A DNA stretch of 64,000 nt from Phaeosaccion multiseriatum. Lineage: Eukaryota; Ochrophyta, other classes. The position numbers and the translations under genes were made by a program. The notes below the pieces were generated by a model. It was not told where the DNA came from, searched no databases, and saw nothing but the letters and a program-made list of their open reading frames with translations. Shown piece after piece: positions 41,641 to 52,849 of the stretch (its first letter is position 1; each line of letters begins with the position of its first letter). The DNA is taken from assembly GCA_965112735.1 (NCBI GenBank), contig OZ218958.1, positions 2,480,001 to 2,544,000 on the forward strand, given 5' to 3'.

Positions 41641-43328
41641 CCTCACGCCCCCACGGACTGAGCTCCGATCCCCACTCCGAGTATCCGGCCCCCATCATGC
41701 CCAGGCCGAGGGATGGCGCAGGAGCCGCTATCCAATCTCGAGGCACCCCAAGGAGGTCCAGGAGAGCGGTTTCCGAGCCCGGCATGTATGGGGAGGGTAC
41801 CCTGAGGGAGAGGGGTGGCAGTGGACGGGAAAGCCGTGAGAGGGGAGGGAGAGGACGATAAACCCTCGCGAGAGCACACAACCCCCCCCCCTTGCTGTCT
41901 CATGTCGTCATACATGCCCCCGTCTCGTTCCTGTTTGGCGTAGGATCGATGATGCGCTTGGCTGCTCTTCCTTCGTGCTTCTCACTATACTACTCGACCT
42001 CCCTCCCTTCTTCTAAGCAAACCCAGGAGGGGCGGACAGGTCGTTACTTTTAGGTAGGCATCGATGGCACTTAAAGGGCGTGATCTCTTCACTACTTCTC
42101 TGCCAAAGACCTCACTACTCTGCTCAAATACTCACGTTCTCTTCCCGTCTCCAGCCTCATGGGAGGCACGGGTACCTCTAGCGGCGCCTTCTTGAGCCCT
42201 TCGTTCAGCACATGGGGCACCTTGCTCAGCCCGTCCCTTTCGGTCGTCTCGTGATGAGCCGCGAGCATGCACTCACGTACAAGGGTCGACACAAGGATGC
42301 GCACCTGAGTAGTGAGGAGCATAGTGATTGGATGGCAGTGGATGGATGAGATGCATTGGATGGCAGTGGATGGATTGGGTATGTGGAGATACGACACAGA
42401 GGGAGGGGAGGATGGAGGAGGATGGGGGGAAACGCACGCACCTGCCGCCGCAGAAACCTGTCTCCCACTTTTGGAGGCGGGAGAGGGAGGGGGATGGCAG
42501 CCGATGGTGGGTGGGAGGGGGGGAGGGGTTGGAGAGAGCGGATGGCAGTGGACGGAGAAGGGGGTTGAGTTTGGGTTTGGGGTTGGGGCAATGAATCATG
42601 TTGAAGGAACATGCGTCGCCACCGCCAGGAAGGGAGTCAAGGAGAGAAGGGAGGGAGGGAGGGAGGGAGGGAGGGAGGGAGGGAGGGAGGGAGGGAGGGA
42701 GGGAGGGAGGGAGGGAGGGAGGCAGGGAGAAGAGAGAAGAGAGTGGGGGCCTTTTGTCACGCAATGAAGGGCAGAAAAGGGATGGAGGGCTCTCTCGAAA
42801 AGAAGCGCTAATATGGCACCAGACGGAAGGCACAGACAACCAAGGCGTGGTAGGAGCGGTTTGCATGTACGGGATATGGACCCATGGCACAGGCAGGCCC
42901 GACCATGTTAGCAGAGTAGGCAGTGTCGCCCACCCCTCCCTCCCCCCCCCCCTCCCCTCTCTTACCTAGCTGCACAGCCATGACAGGTACCTCCTCCCCG
43001 CTGCTCAGGCGCAGGGTCCTTACCCTTGCTCTCGCCTCCATAAGGCGGCACACATCTTCCTTGTGAGTGGTCTTGATCTTGCCGTGCATGAATGATCCCC
43101 AGCGATGGCCCTCGGCCCCCCCCTCCTCCTCGCCTCCACTCTCCTTGCCTCCTTGGATGCTCTGAAGCATGGCGTTGGCTCGCTTCACGCCTGTGATCCA
43201 AAGTGGCGCGGAGGAGAGGTGGACGAGAGTTAGAGTAGAGGTTTAGGGGCAGGGAGGTTACCATGACGCCAATTGAGCAAGACCGATACTCTGACGGGGG
43301 CAAATGAGAGAGTGGACAGGCCCGCCAT
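41624..43328 (-). pseudogene. TruA-like pseudouridine synthase C-terminal half, copy 1, frameshifted
   Basis: Five exons can be traced on the minus strand: 43328-43262, 43190-42966, 42467-42442 (26-nt microexon), 42304-42136 and 41801-41624. All junctions are GT-AG. Exon 4 is 4 nt shorter than in the other two copies (CGTCTCCAG versus CGTCGCTGTCCAG), which breaks the frame before exon 5 and brings an early stop. The family assignment comes from the segment VPVMAVxLVGDRFLRRQVR plus ILVSTLVREC, which matches the conserved core of TruA/PUSL1-type enzymes that modify uridines in tRNA. The half carrying the catalytic aspartate is not visible upstream. The first intron boundary, the microexon and the last exon are in consistent phase in copies 2 and 3. 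Confidence 0.55.
42653..42724. repeat. (GGGA)n in TruA-like intron 2, copy 1
   Basis: Tetranucleotide tract of about 70 bp. It is shorter in copy 2 (48280-48342) and shortest and interrupted in copy 3 (60361-60411), so it has changed length since the spacers duplicated. Confidence 0.85.
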
Positions 43329-44374
43329 TGTTGTCCAAATGGGTTTACGCTCGCGGAAGCTGAAACTTGGGCATCTGTCAGCCTACACCTTTGATCCTTC
43401 GATTCCTACTGTGCCGCCAATAGCTCAGGAGGAAAGCCTTCCGTTTCGCCTCCTCTCCATGCCTCCTGCTCTCTCACCTTTGCGTCTACTTGGCCCTACG
43501 CAGAACACGTGCGAGAGGCCCGCTACCAAAGCCCCATGGAGACAGCGGTGGTGCGGGAGTTGCCAGACGTGTTATACGGAGTGCATGATGACCTGACGGG
43601 CCCTGAGATCGGTAGATGGGACCAGCATCAGCATCTACACGTTGCGACATCAGCAAAGCCGGAGCGAGTACTCACCCTTTGAGGGAAAAGTCAAAGTGAC
43701 TGTGGTGTGACAGAGCAAGGGCGGCACATCAAAAGCTCCGCACAATCCTACGGAAGAGACACATGGCTGCCCCAGCTCTATCTCCGACGATGGAGTCGCG
43801 CTCGCCCATCCTCCTGACTGAGATGGTCATAGTTACCCTCGCTTTATCAGCTGCCAATTCTCGCCACGCAAACGCCGCGAGCACACTTTCAGCAGCCCAA
43901 CCCTTATTTCATAATGTGTTCTCTGAGACTGCCAAAGCGCTTCGTCTGCGATAGTCTGTATCTCTTGTATTCGTCTCCTCCCTCCAATGACGCGAGGGCG
44001 ACGATAATCCGACGACAAACAAAAGTAAAAAAAGGGAGCTGGAACTCCTTCGCCTGTGTAAAGGCCTACGACTCACAGGGCGTTAAATTCCCCCTCCCCC
44101 CTCTCGCACACTTTATACCGACACCGTTCCCCCCTCCCTCGTTCCGCTCGTGCTCCTCTCTATCTCCTTCTAAGGCTCTCAGTCTGTATTCGCTGCCTTT
44201 CTTCTTGTCGGCTTTCCCACCGACATCTGGCCCGATCTGTGGTGACTGCTCTACCAGACGCTTTCAGAGCTCGAAGCTCCGGGGTGGCCTCTATTTTCCT
44301 TCTTCCGCACCGTTCTTCTCTTGTCTGTACGGCAGAGTTGCTCGGGGTAGGGGAAGAGTGTGCTCTCGAGGAAG
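43329..44374. other. 5' part of long spacer 1 and ankyrin copy 3 leader
   Basis: About 1 kb upstream of the TruA-like start codon and of ankyrin copy 3. It contains the possible plus-strand exon at 43495-43612, a conserved leader (from about 44030, with GGGCGTTAAATTCCCC and CTTTATACCGACACCGTT) and the CTGTACGGCAGAG block before the ankyrin start. The same leader precedes copies 4 and 7. Confidence 0.55.
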
Positions 44375-46462
44375 ATGAGTGCAGAGCGGGAGAGGATTGC
44401 CGGGAAGGTGCAGGAGTGGTATGACAAAAGAGCTGAGCTGGAGGCTTCGGGCTGGGGAAGCACCAAGGAGGACCTCCTGCTCTTGCTCAAGGCCGTTCTC
44501 TGCACCGTCGATGTCGAGGAGCTGAAGCAGAAGGGGTATGGTCCGCTGCACTACCTTGCCGGTGCTGAGAAGAGCAAAGAGTCACGCTGCTCGGAGGTGA
44601 AGGGTTCGAGGATGCTGGAGGGGGTGAAGCTGCTGGGGGAGTGCGGACTGAACCTGGACGCCAAACTCAGCAGTGAGGAGGATGAAGTTGTGCCTGGCGA
44701 GATGGCTCTGCACCAAGCTGCACGCAGGGGGCACTTTGACTTGGTGAAGGGGCTAGTGGAGGCGGGTGCGGACGTCAACATCAAGTGTGATGCTGGAGCG
44801 ACCCCTCTAGGCCTTGCTGCTGAAGCCGGCCACCCCATGATAGTGTGGTACTTGCTTAAGCATGGAGCCAAATGGGAGGGGAGCTATGCCTTGCACTGGG
44901 CAGCTCGGTTTGGGAGCCCTTCGAGTGTGAAGATGTTGCTGGAGGCAGGGGCCAATGTTTTCGAGAAGAATCAGTACCATACGGCTGCCCAGAATTGCTG
45001 CATAGGGAGTGACGAGCAGGGCTCGAAAGCAGGGCGGGCCGAGGCTCTGTCTATCTTGCTCAGGAAGGGCGCAGATGTGAAGGTGAAGAACGAAATTGGC
45101 AGCACTCTCCTGCACCTCGCCGCGTACACCGGAAACGAGCAGTGCATCCCCATTCTTGTGGGCAGAGGGCTGCAGGTCGATGCAGTGGACAACATCTTGG
45201 ACACGCCGCTCCACTTGGCCTCTTGGAATGGACATCTGGGATGTGTGAAGGAGCTCATTCGTCGCGGTGCCCCCCTTGATGCTGTCCATGACCTTGGTAG
45301 CACTTCCCTCATGTTGGCTGTCGTCAGAGGCCACGTGAAGATTGTGAGGGAGCTGATACGCGCCGATGCCTCTGTCGATGTCAAAGACAAGAGTTCGATC
45401 ACCGCACTGCATCTCGCGGCCGCCCTGGGCAGCATCAAGATGGCCTACCTCCTGGTGGAGGGTGGAGCGGCGGTCGATGCCCTCACCGATGACGGTGAAA
45501 GTCCTTTGGTATCGTGCATGCGCCCTGGAGAAGGGAAGATAGCTCAGACTTTGCTTGAGCTTGGTACACCACCAGGAGAGAAGGAGGCGCGCGAGAAGGT
45601 GGCTCGATTCCTGCTGATGATGGGCGCTGCCGTTGACAAGGTGATGAAAGCGGCAGGGGAGGCAGGCTTCGGTGCTGTCATTAACTCTTTCATCAGGACA
45701 GAACAGGAGGGGCGCAACGCTGCCAGAGACAGACTTCACACCGTTTCTACCCACTACCTCTCCACGATGAACGGTGCTGAGGATGAGAAGGCTGACAGCA
45801 CAGTGCGGGTTAGGCTGGTGAATACGCGCAGTGGAGAGAAGGGCGAGAAGGAGTACGTCTTGAGCATCCCTCTGATGAAGCAGCTGGCGGCGAAGGTCAG
45901 TGGGAGAGAGGAGGAAAGAGTGAAGACCTCCTCAGGCCAAGCCTCAGCGGCAGGCATTCTTCCGAACATGCTGGACCCGAGGAAGCACGGCTACAAGGGG
46001 GTTGATGAAGATGATGATGGGGAGGAGAAGGGGGCAGGAAAGGGCAAGGAGATGAAGCGTATAGAGCTGAAGTATGATGGCGTGGACTTCACGGAGGAGG
46101 GCTTTGAGGCTGTGGTGCAGTGCGTGACCACGGGCAGTGTGGAGGAGCTGCTGACGAGAAGGCCGGGAGAGGGAGGTACAGAGGGGGGCACCACCAGCAG
46201 CAGCGGCAGCAGCGGTAGGCGAGGAGGAGGAGGGGGGGGAGCTGAAGGCACTGGCAGGGGCGGCAAGAAGAGGAAGCGTGTGAAGCTGTTCGACGACGTT
46301 CGAGCGAAGCAGGCTCTGCAGGCCGCGGAGTTCTTGTGCTTCGAGGGCATGGCGAGGGAGGTGAAGACACTGATGGGAGAGTACGGCTTTGAGCTGGAGC
46401 AGAACGAGACTGAGAAGGAAGAAGAAGGGCCATCGCGGAAGAGGAGCCGGGCTAACCCCTGA
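44375..46462 (+). CDS. ankyrin-repeat protein, array copy 3 (695 aa)
   Basis: Single exon from the ATG at 44375; the frame is open five codons further to a GTG that I did not use. The layout is as in copy 2, but the segment before the first ankyrin repeat is longer (LNLDAKLSSEEDEVVPGEMALHQ), a version shared with copies 4 and 7. The fourth repeat differs (EKNQYHTAAQNCC). The C-terminal BTB-like region, Ser/Gly linker, GGKKRKRVK cluster and the end PSRKRSRANP are intact. One codon is missing in the AAVDKVMKAAG segment relative to copy 2. Confidence 0.9.
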   Translation: MSAERERIAGKVQEWYDKRAELEASGWGSTKEDLLLLLKAVLCTVDVEELKQKGYGPLHYLAGAEKSKESRCSEVKGSRMLEGVKLLGECGLNLDAKLSSEEDEVVPGEMALHQAARRGHFDLVKGLVEAGADVNIKCDAGATPLGLAAEAGHPMIVWYLLKHGAKWEGSYALHWAARFGSPSSVKMLLEAGANVFEKNQYHTAAQNCCIGSDEQGSKAGRAEALSILLRKGADVKVKNEIGSTLLHLAAYTGNEQCIPILVGRGLQVDAVDNILDTPLHLASWNGHLGCVKELIRRGAPLDAVHDLGSTSLMLAVVRGHVKIVRELIRADASVDVKDKSSITALHLAAALGSIKMAYLLVEGGAAVDALTDDGESPLVSCMRPGEGKIAQTLLELGTPPGEKEAREKVARFLLMMGAAVDKVMKAAGEAGFGAVINSFIRTEQEGRNAARDRLHTVSTHYLSTMNGAEDEKADSTVRVRLVNTRSGEKGEKEYVLSIPLMKQLAAKVSGREEERVKTSSGQASAAGILPNMLDPRKHGYKGVDEDDDGEEKGAGKGKEMKRIELKYDGVDFTEEGFEAVVQCVTTGSVEELLTRRPGEGGTEGGTTSSSGSSGRRGGGGGGAEGTGRGGKKRKRVKLFDDVRAKQALQAAEFLCFEGMAREVKTLMGEYGFELEQNETEKEEEGPSRKRSRANP

Positions 46463-47260
46463 GCATCGCCAACCCAAGGCTTGAGAAGCTGCACGTGCGA
46501 GTGAGGCTGCCCTGCCTGTGGTGGGAGGGGCGAGAGAAGTAGTGGAATGCCTTCCATCGCTCCTCTGAAAAAGCGCGAGAGGAGGTGTACTGTTGATTGG
46601 ATTGCTTGGGTCCAAGGAAGAGGGCCTTCCTGCCTACCTCCGAGCCGCTCCCTCGTACCGTGCAGAGCATTAGATGCGCCCAAATGAATCGATCGAACCC
46701 CCTTCTGTGAGATCGACCCTATGTATGGTGTTCTGTATTGTTGATAAGGTCACTGAAACTGAAAACCGTCTGTGCTCTTCCTTGGTCCAACTGCCATGCA
46801 TTTCTTCCAATCCCTCTCTATTACTCTGCGAACTGTCTCATCGCAGAGTGGGATTTCATAAACGTATGCATAAGTAAAGTTTGCTCATCGACGGAGGCAC
46901 TCAACAGCACCACCTGACCTTACCTGGCTTGACCTTGACATGCCCTGTCTTGCTTGTCCTTCCACAGAGGGGCGTGGTAACCCCCTGACCTGGTCTGACC
47001 TGCCCTGTGTGTCTCTCTGTACAGGGGCGTTGTGACAGCCCACTCAGTCTCTCGTGCCCCTTCGTCCCCCTTCCCTCCCACACGGAGCTCGCCCGTCCCC
47101 ATCCCGCTCTCGCTCCGTTCAGTCGAGCTCCTGCTGCAACCGCTGCTGCTCCTCCTGCTCCTCCTCCTCCGACTCCTCCTCCTCCTCCTCATCATCATCA
47201 TCATCATCATCGTCATCATCATCATCACCCCCCTCCTCCTCCTCCTCCTCCTCCTCCTCC
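46463..47260. other. 3' part of long spacer 2
   Basis: Conserved with spacer 1. A (TCC)n/(CAT)n-type tract at about 47150-47278 replaces the pure (TCC)n of spacer 1. No supported gene. Confidence 0.6.
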
Positions 47261-48781
47261 TCATCCTCCTCCCTCGTCCTCACGCCCCCACGGACTGAGC
47301 TCCGATCCCCACTCCGAGTATCCGGCCCCCATCATGCCCAGGCCGAGGGATGGCGCAGGAGCCGCTATCCAATCTCGAGGCACCCCAAGGAGGTCCAGGA
47401 GAGCGGTTTCCGAGCCCGGCATGTATGGGGAGGGTACCCTGAGGGAGAGGGGTGGCAGTGGATGGGAAAGCCGTGAGAGGGGAGGGAGAGGACGATAAAC
47501 CCTCGAGAGAGCACACAACCCCCCCCCCCTTGCTGTCTCATGTCGTCATACATGCCCTCGTCTCGTTCCTGTTTGGCGTAGGATCGATGATGCGCTTGGC
47601 TGCTCTTCCTTCCTGCTTCTCACTATACTACTCGACCTCCCTCCCTTCTTCTAAGCCACCCCAGGAGGGGCGGACAGGTCGTTACTTTGAGGTAGGCATC
47701 GATGGCACTTAAAGGGCGTGATCTCTTCACTACTGCTCTGCCAAAGACCTCACTACTCTGTTCAAATACTCACGTTCTCTTCCCGTCGCTGTCCAGCCTC
47801 ATGGGAGGCACGGGTACCTCTAGCGGCGCCTTCTTGAGCCCTTCGTTCAGCACATGGGGCACCTTGCTCAGCCCGTCCCTTTCGGTCGTCTCGTGATGAG
47901 CCGCGAGCATGCACTCACGTACAAGGGTCGACACAAGGATGCGCACCTGGGTAGTGAGGAGCATAGTGATTGGATGGCAGTGGATGGGTGAGATGCATTG
48001 GATGGCAGTGGATGGATTGGGTATGTGGAGATACGACACAGAGGGAGGGGAGGATGGGGGGAAACGCACGCACCTGCCGCCGCAGAAACCTGTCTCCCAC
48101 TTTTGGAGGCGGGAGAGGGAGGGGGATGGCAGCCGATGGTGGGTGGGAGGGGGGGAGGGATTGAAGAGGGCGGATGGCAGTGGACGGAGAAGGGGGTTGA
48201 GTTTGGGTTTGGGGTTGGGGCAATGAATCATGTTGAAGGAACATGGGTCGCCACCGCCAGGAAGGGATTCAAGGAGAGAAGGGAGGGAGGGAGGGAGGGA
48301 GGGAGGGAGGGAGGGAGGGAGGGAGGGAGGGAGGGAGGGAGAAGAGAGAAGAGAGTGGGGGCCTTTTGTCACGCAATGAAGGGCAGAAAAGGGATGGAGG
48401 GCTCTCTCGAAAAGAATCGCAAACATGGCACCAGACGGAAGGCACAGACAACCAAGGCGTGGTAGGAGCGGTTTGTATGTACGGGATATTGACCCATGGC
48501 ACAGGCAGGCCCGACCATGTTAGCAGAGTAGGCAGTGTCGCCCACCCCTCTCTTACCTAGCTCCACAGCCATGACAGGTACCTCCTCCCCGCTGCTCAGG
48601 CGCAGGGTCCTTACCCTTGCTCTCGCCTCCATAAGGCGGCACACATCTTCCTTGTGAGTGGTCTTGATCTTGCCGTACATGAATGATCCCCAGCGATGGC
48701 CCTCGCCCCCCCCCTCCTCCTCGCCTCCCCTCTTCTTGCCTCCTTGGATGCTCTGAAGCATGGCGTTGGCTCGCTTCACGC
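47261..48781 (-). pseudogene. TruA-like C-terminal half, copy 2, first exon lost
   Basis: Exons 2-5 are present on the minus strand at 48781-48557, 48099-48074, 47946-47774 and 47438-47261, in consistent phase to a stop at 47261. Exon 1, which in copies 1 and 3 begins MAGLSTLSFAPVRVSVLLNW, is absent. Beyond 48834 the sequence is replaced by unrelated DNA up to 49770. The gene may be dead or may use another start. Confidence 0.5.
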
Positions 48782-48834
48782 CTGTGATCAAAAGTGGCGC
48801 GGAGGAGAGGTGGACGAGAGTTAGAGTAGAGGTT

Positions 48835-49770
48835 TTCGGTTTCATAGAGGTTTTCGGTTTCAGTTTGAATCACGCCCCCGCCAAAGCGATTGATACCCAC
48901 AGCCAATGATGCTTAATGCAGTCATGAGTGTCAACCAAGAGCCGGGGTACAGGAGAGGAGGCAGGCGTGTGTGTGTGTGTGTGTGCGTGAATGTGTGAGT
49001 AGTGTGGTTGTGTTGTATATGTGGGTGGTGTGGTAGCACACTCACTCCCTCCCTGACTCACGCACTCCCTCACTCACACACACTCATTCATTAACCCACT
49101 CCCTCCCATATTCACTCACTCCCTCATGCACGCACTCACTCACTCACTCACTCACTCACTCACCCACCCACTCACTCCCTCACCACTCACCCATTCACTC
49201 ACTCACGCACTCCCTCACTCACGCACTCCCTCACTTTCCCGTCCACTCACTTACTAAATCCTTCACTCTCTTACTCTCTCAACTACTCCTTCCCTCCTTC
49301 CCTCCCCTCCGTTCCTCCCTCCCTCCCTCCCTCCTCTCACTCACTCACTCCCTCCCTCCCTCCTTCCTCTCCCTGACTCACAGATTTCGTGTCCGTCGTG
49401 CGGCCCCTCGTTGAGCGGAAAGAGATACACATACCGTCGCCATTTGGCGGAGAAGGTCGAGTGCAGCCTGTGACAGTTACGGACGCAAGCAGGGAGGGGA
49501 GGGAGCGGATGGTGTTGACATTAACACACAGGGAAGGAAGACTAAAGTTCGCTGTTGGGGAGTTCTCTCTCTATAGAGGGGCGTCTGTCTGTCTCAATGA
49601 TAGGCGGGTATCTAATGATAGGGGGATATCTGTCTGCATGAAAGAGGGGTGTGTAGAGTCTCACCCTCAGAGACCAACACCTCAACACTTATCGCCCACA
49701 CCTTAACCTTAACCTTAACCTCAACCTTAACCTCAACCTTAACCTCAACCTTAACTTCAACCTTAACCTT
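48835..49770. other. ~0.94-kb sequence replacement in long spacer 2
   Basis: This block has no counterpart in spacers 1 and 3, where about 175 bp stands in its place (for example 60927-61103). It holds a duplicated TTTTCGGTTTCA stretch, a GT tract, a CACT-rich tract (49040-49380), a possible zinc-knuckle exon and a hexamer array. Homology resumes at AATAGCTCAGGAGG. I cannot identify its source. Confidence 0.75.
49384..49469 (+). other. possible exon encoding a C2HC zinc-knuckle
   Basis: A pyrimidine-rich tract ending GACTCACAG is followed by 86 nt that read ISCPSCGPSLSGKRYTYRRH and then LAEKVECS, before a GTGACA donor-like site. The spacing CxxC...H...C suggests a zinc-binding finger. No neighbouring exon could be linked to it. 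Confidence 0.3.
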
Positions 49771-49772
49771 AA
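49701..49772. repeat. AACCTT/AACCTC hexamer array
   Basis: About eleven tandem hexamers, mostly CCTTAA and CCTCAA. It is telomere-like in unit length but does not match TTAGGG or TTTAGGG. It ends exactly where homology with the other spacers resumes. Confidence 0.8.
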
Positions 49773-50701
49773 TAGCTCAGGAGGAAAGCCTTCCGTTTCG
49801 CCTCCTCTCCATGCCTCCTGCTCTCTCTCCTTTGCGTCTACTTAGCCCTACGCAGAACACGTGCGAGAGGCCCGCTACCAAAGCCCCATGGAGACAGCGG
49901 TGGTGCGGGAGTTGCCAGACGTGTCATACGGAGTGCATGATGACCTGACGGGCCCTGAGATCGGTAGATAGGACCAGCAAATCAGCAAAACCGGAGTACT
50001 CACCCTTTGAGGGAAAAGTCAAAGTGACTGGCTGTGGTGTGACAGAGCAAGGGCGGCACATCAAAAGCTCCGCACAATCCTACGGAAGAGACACATGGCT
50101 GCCCCAGCTCTATCTCCGACGATGGAGTTCGCGCTCGCCCATCCTCCTGACTGAGATGGTCATAGTTACCCTCGCTTTATCAGCTGCCAATTCTCGCCAC
50201 GCAAACGCCGCGAGCACACTTTCAGCAGCCTAACCCTTATTCCACAATATGTTCTCTGAGACAGCCAACGCGCTTCGTCTGCGATCTCTTGTATTCGTCT
50301 CCTCCATGACGCGAGGGCGACGATAATCCGACGACAAACAAAAGTAAAAAAAGGGAGCTGGAACTCCTTCGCCTGTGTAAAGGCCTACGACTCACAGGGC
50401 GTTAAATTCCCCCTCCCCCCTCTCGCACACTTTATACCGACACCGTTCCCCCCTCCCTCTCCCCTCGTTTCGCTCGTGCTCCTCTCTATCTCCTCTTGAG
50501 GCTCTCAGTCTGTATTCGCTGCCTTTCTTCCTGTCGGCTTTCCCACCGCCATCTGGCCCGATCTGTGGTGACTGCTCTACCAGACGCTTTCAAAGCTCGA
50601 GGCTACCGGAGTGGCCTCTATTTTCCTTCTTCCGCACCGTTCTTCTCTTGTCTGTACGGCAGAGTTGCTCGGGGTAGGGGAAGAGTGTGCTCTCGAGGAA
50701 G
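49771..50701. other. 5' part of long spacer 2 and ankyrin copy 4 leader
   Basis: Homologous to 43418-44374. It carries the possible plus-strand exon (49851-49965 region) and the same leader before the ankyrin start. No other supported gene. Confidence 0.55.
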
Positions 50702-52849
50702 ATGAGTGCAGAGCGAGAGAGGATTGCCGGGAAGGTGCAGGAGTGGTATGACAAGAGAGCTGAGCTGGAGGCTTTGGGCTGGGGAAGCAGCAAGGAGGAC
50801 CTCCTGCTCTTGCTCAAGGCCGTTCTCTGCACCGTCGATGTCGAGGAGCTGAAGCAGAAGGGGTATGGTCCGCTGCACTACCTCGCCGATGCTGAGAAGA
50901 GCAAGGAGACACGCTGCTCGGAGGTGAAGGGTTCGAGGATGCTGGAGGGGGTGAAGCTGCTGAAGGAGTGCGGACTGAGCCTGGACGCCACACTCAGCAG
51001 TGAGGAGGATGAAGATGAGCCCGGCGAGACGGCTCTGCACCAAGCTGCATGGAGGGGGCACTTTGACTTGGTGAAGGGGCTAGTGGAGGCGGGTGCGGAT
51101 GTCAACATCAAGTGTGATGCTGGAGCGACCCCTCTAGGCCTTGCTGCCTCCGCCGGCCAAACCATGATAGTGTGGTACTTGCTTGAGCATGGAGCCAAAT
51201 GGGAGGGGAGCTATGCCTTGCACCGTGCGGCTCGGTATGGGAGCCCTACGATTGTGAAGATGCTGCTGAAGGCAGGGGCCAATGTATTCGAGAAGGATCA
51301 GGATGGGGACACGGCTGCCCAGAGTTGCTGCAGAGGGACTGACGAGCGGGCGAGTGACGAGCGGGGCTCGAAAGCAGGGCGGGCCGAGGCTCTGTCTATC
51401 TTGCTCAAGAAGGGCGCAGATGTGAAGGTGAAGGACGAAGATGGCGACACTCTCCTGCACCTCGCCGCGTTGTTCGGACACGAGCAGTGCATCCCCATTC
51501 TTGTGGGCAGAGGGCTGCAGGTCGATGCAAGGAGCAACAACTTGGACACGCCGCTCCACTTGGCCTCTTGGAATGGACATCTGGGATTTGTGAAGGAGGT
51601 CATTCGCCGCGGTGCCCCCCTTGACGCTGCCAATGAATACGGCCGCAGCCCTTTGCTGGAGGCTGCCGGTAGAGGCCACGTGAAGGTTGTGAGCGAGCTG
51701 ATACGCGCCGATGCCTCTGTCAATGTCAAGGACAAGAATTCGATCACCGCACTGCATCTCGCGGCCGCCCTGGGCAGCATCAAGCTGGCCTACCTCCTGG
51801 TGGAGAGTGGAGCGGCGGTCGATGCCCTCACCGATGATGGTGAAAGTCCTTTGGTATCGTGCATGAGCCCTGCGGAAGGGACGGTAGCTCAGAATTTGAA
51901 GTATTGTCACACATCACCAGGAGAAAAGGAGGCGCGCGAGAAGGTGGCTCGATTCCTGCTGAAGATGGGCGCTACCGTTGACGAGAAGGTGATGAAAGCG
52001 GCAGGGGAGGCAGGCTTCAGTGGTGTCATAACCTCTTTCATCAGGAAAGAACGGGAGGGGTGCAACGCTCTCACAGACAGACTTCACACCGTTTCGGAGC
52101 ACTGCATGTCCGTTTTAGCTGGTGCTGAGGATGAGAAGGCTGACAGCCCAGTGCGGGTTAGGCTGGCGAATACGCGCAGTGGAGAGAAGGGCGAGAAGCA
52201 GTACGTCTTGAGCATCCCTCTGATGGAGCGGCTGGCGGCGAAGGTCAGCGGGAGAGAGGAGGAGAGAGCGAAGATCTCCACAAGCCAAGCCTCAGCGGCA
52301 GGCATTCTTCCGAATATGCTAGACCCGAGGAAGCACGGGTACAAGGGGGATGATGAAGGTGATGATGGTGAGGAGAAGGGGGAAGGGAAGGGCAAGAAGG
52401 AGATGAAGCGTGTAGAGCTGAAGTATGATGGCGTGGACTTCACGGAGGAGGGCTTTGAGGCTGTGGTGAAGTTCGTGACTACGGGCAGTGTGAAGGAGCT
52501 GCTGACGAGAAGGCCGCGAGAGAGAGGTACAGAGGGGGGCGCGAGCAGCAGCAGCAGCAGCGGCAGGCGAGGAGGAGGAGGGGGGGGGGCTGAAGGCACT
52601 GGCCGGGGCGGCAAGAAGAGGAAGCGTGTGAAGCTGTTCGACGACGTTCGAGCGAAGCAGGCTCTGCAGGCCGCGGAGTTCTTCTGTTTGGAAGGCATGG
52701 CGAGGGAGGTGAAGACGCTGATGGGAGAGTACGGCTTCGAGCTGGAGCAGAACGAAACCGAGAAGGAGGAGGAAGGGCCGTCGCGGAAGAGAAAGGGCTG
52801 GACCCTGAGCACCACCAAGGAAGACTTCAGCACCTGCATGCATGAGTGA
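50702..52849 (+). CDS. ankyrin-repeat protein, array copy 4 (715 aa), chimeric
   Basis: Single exon from the ATG at 50702. The first ~195 codons resemble copy 3 (SLDATLSSEEDEDEPGETALHQ), whereas from about 51288 to the stop the sequence is almost identical to copy 1, including the extended C-terminus ending STCMHE. A 15-bp insertion near 51350 adds five residues (ASDER) that duplicate the adjacent TDER/SDER segment. One substitution changes GSVEELL to GSVKELL. The gene therefore looks like a product of unequal crossing-over or gene conversion. Domains are as in copy 2. Confidence 0.9.
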   Translation: MSAERERIAGKVQEWYDKRAELEALGWGSSKEDLLLLLKAVLCTVDVEELKQKGYGPLHYLADAEKSKETRCSEVKGSRMLEGVKLLKECGLSLDATLSSEEDEDEPGETALHQAAWRGHFDLVKGLVEAGADVNIKCDAGATPLGLAASAGQTMIVWYLLEHGAKWEGSYALHRAARYGSPTIVKMLLKAGANVFEKDQDGDTAAQSCCRGTDERASDERGSKAGRAEALSILLKKGADVKVKDEDGDTLLHLAALFGHEQCIPILVGRGLQVDARSNNLDTPLHLASWNGHLGFVKEVIRRGAPLDAANEYGRSPLLEAAGRGHVKVVSELIRADASVNVKDKNSITALHLAAALGSIKLAYLLVESGAAVDALTDDGESPLVSCMSPAEGTVAQNLKYCHTSPGEKEAREKVARFLLKMGATVDEKVMKAAGEAGFSGVITSFIRKEREGCNALTDRLHTVSEHCMSVLAGAEDEKADSPVRVRLANTRSGEKGEKQYVLSIPLMERLAAKVSGREEERAKISTSQASAAGILPNMLDPRKHGYKGDDEGDDGEEKGEGKGKKEMKRVELKYDGVDFTEEGFEAVVKFVTTGSVKELLTRRPRERGTEGGASSSSSSGRRGGGGGGAEGTGRGGKKRKRVKLFDDVRAKQALQAAEFFCLEGMAREVKTLMGEYGFELEQNETEKEEEGPSRKRKGWTLSTTKEDFSTCMHE

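Noticed and set aside
43833-44018. Minus-strand frame upstream of TruA-like copy 1 that might be an extra 5' exon (also 61462-61779)
   Set aside because: Indels between the three spacers break the frame, and the intact start codon of exon 1 lies downstream.
49701-49772. True telomere or chromosome end
   Set aside because: The hexamer does not match common telomeric repeats, and ordinary array sequence continues on both sides.
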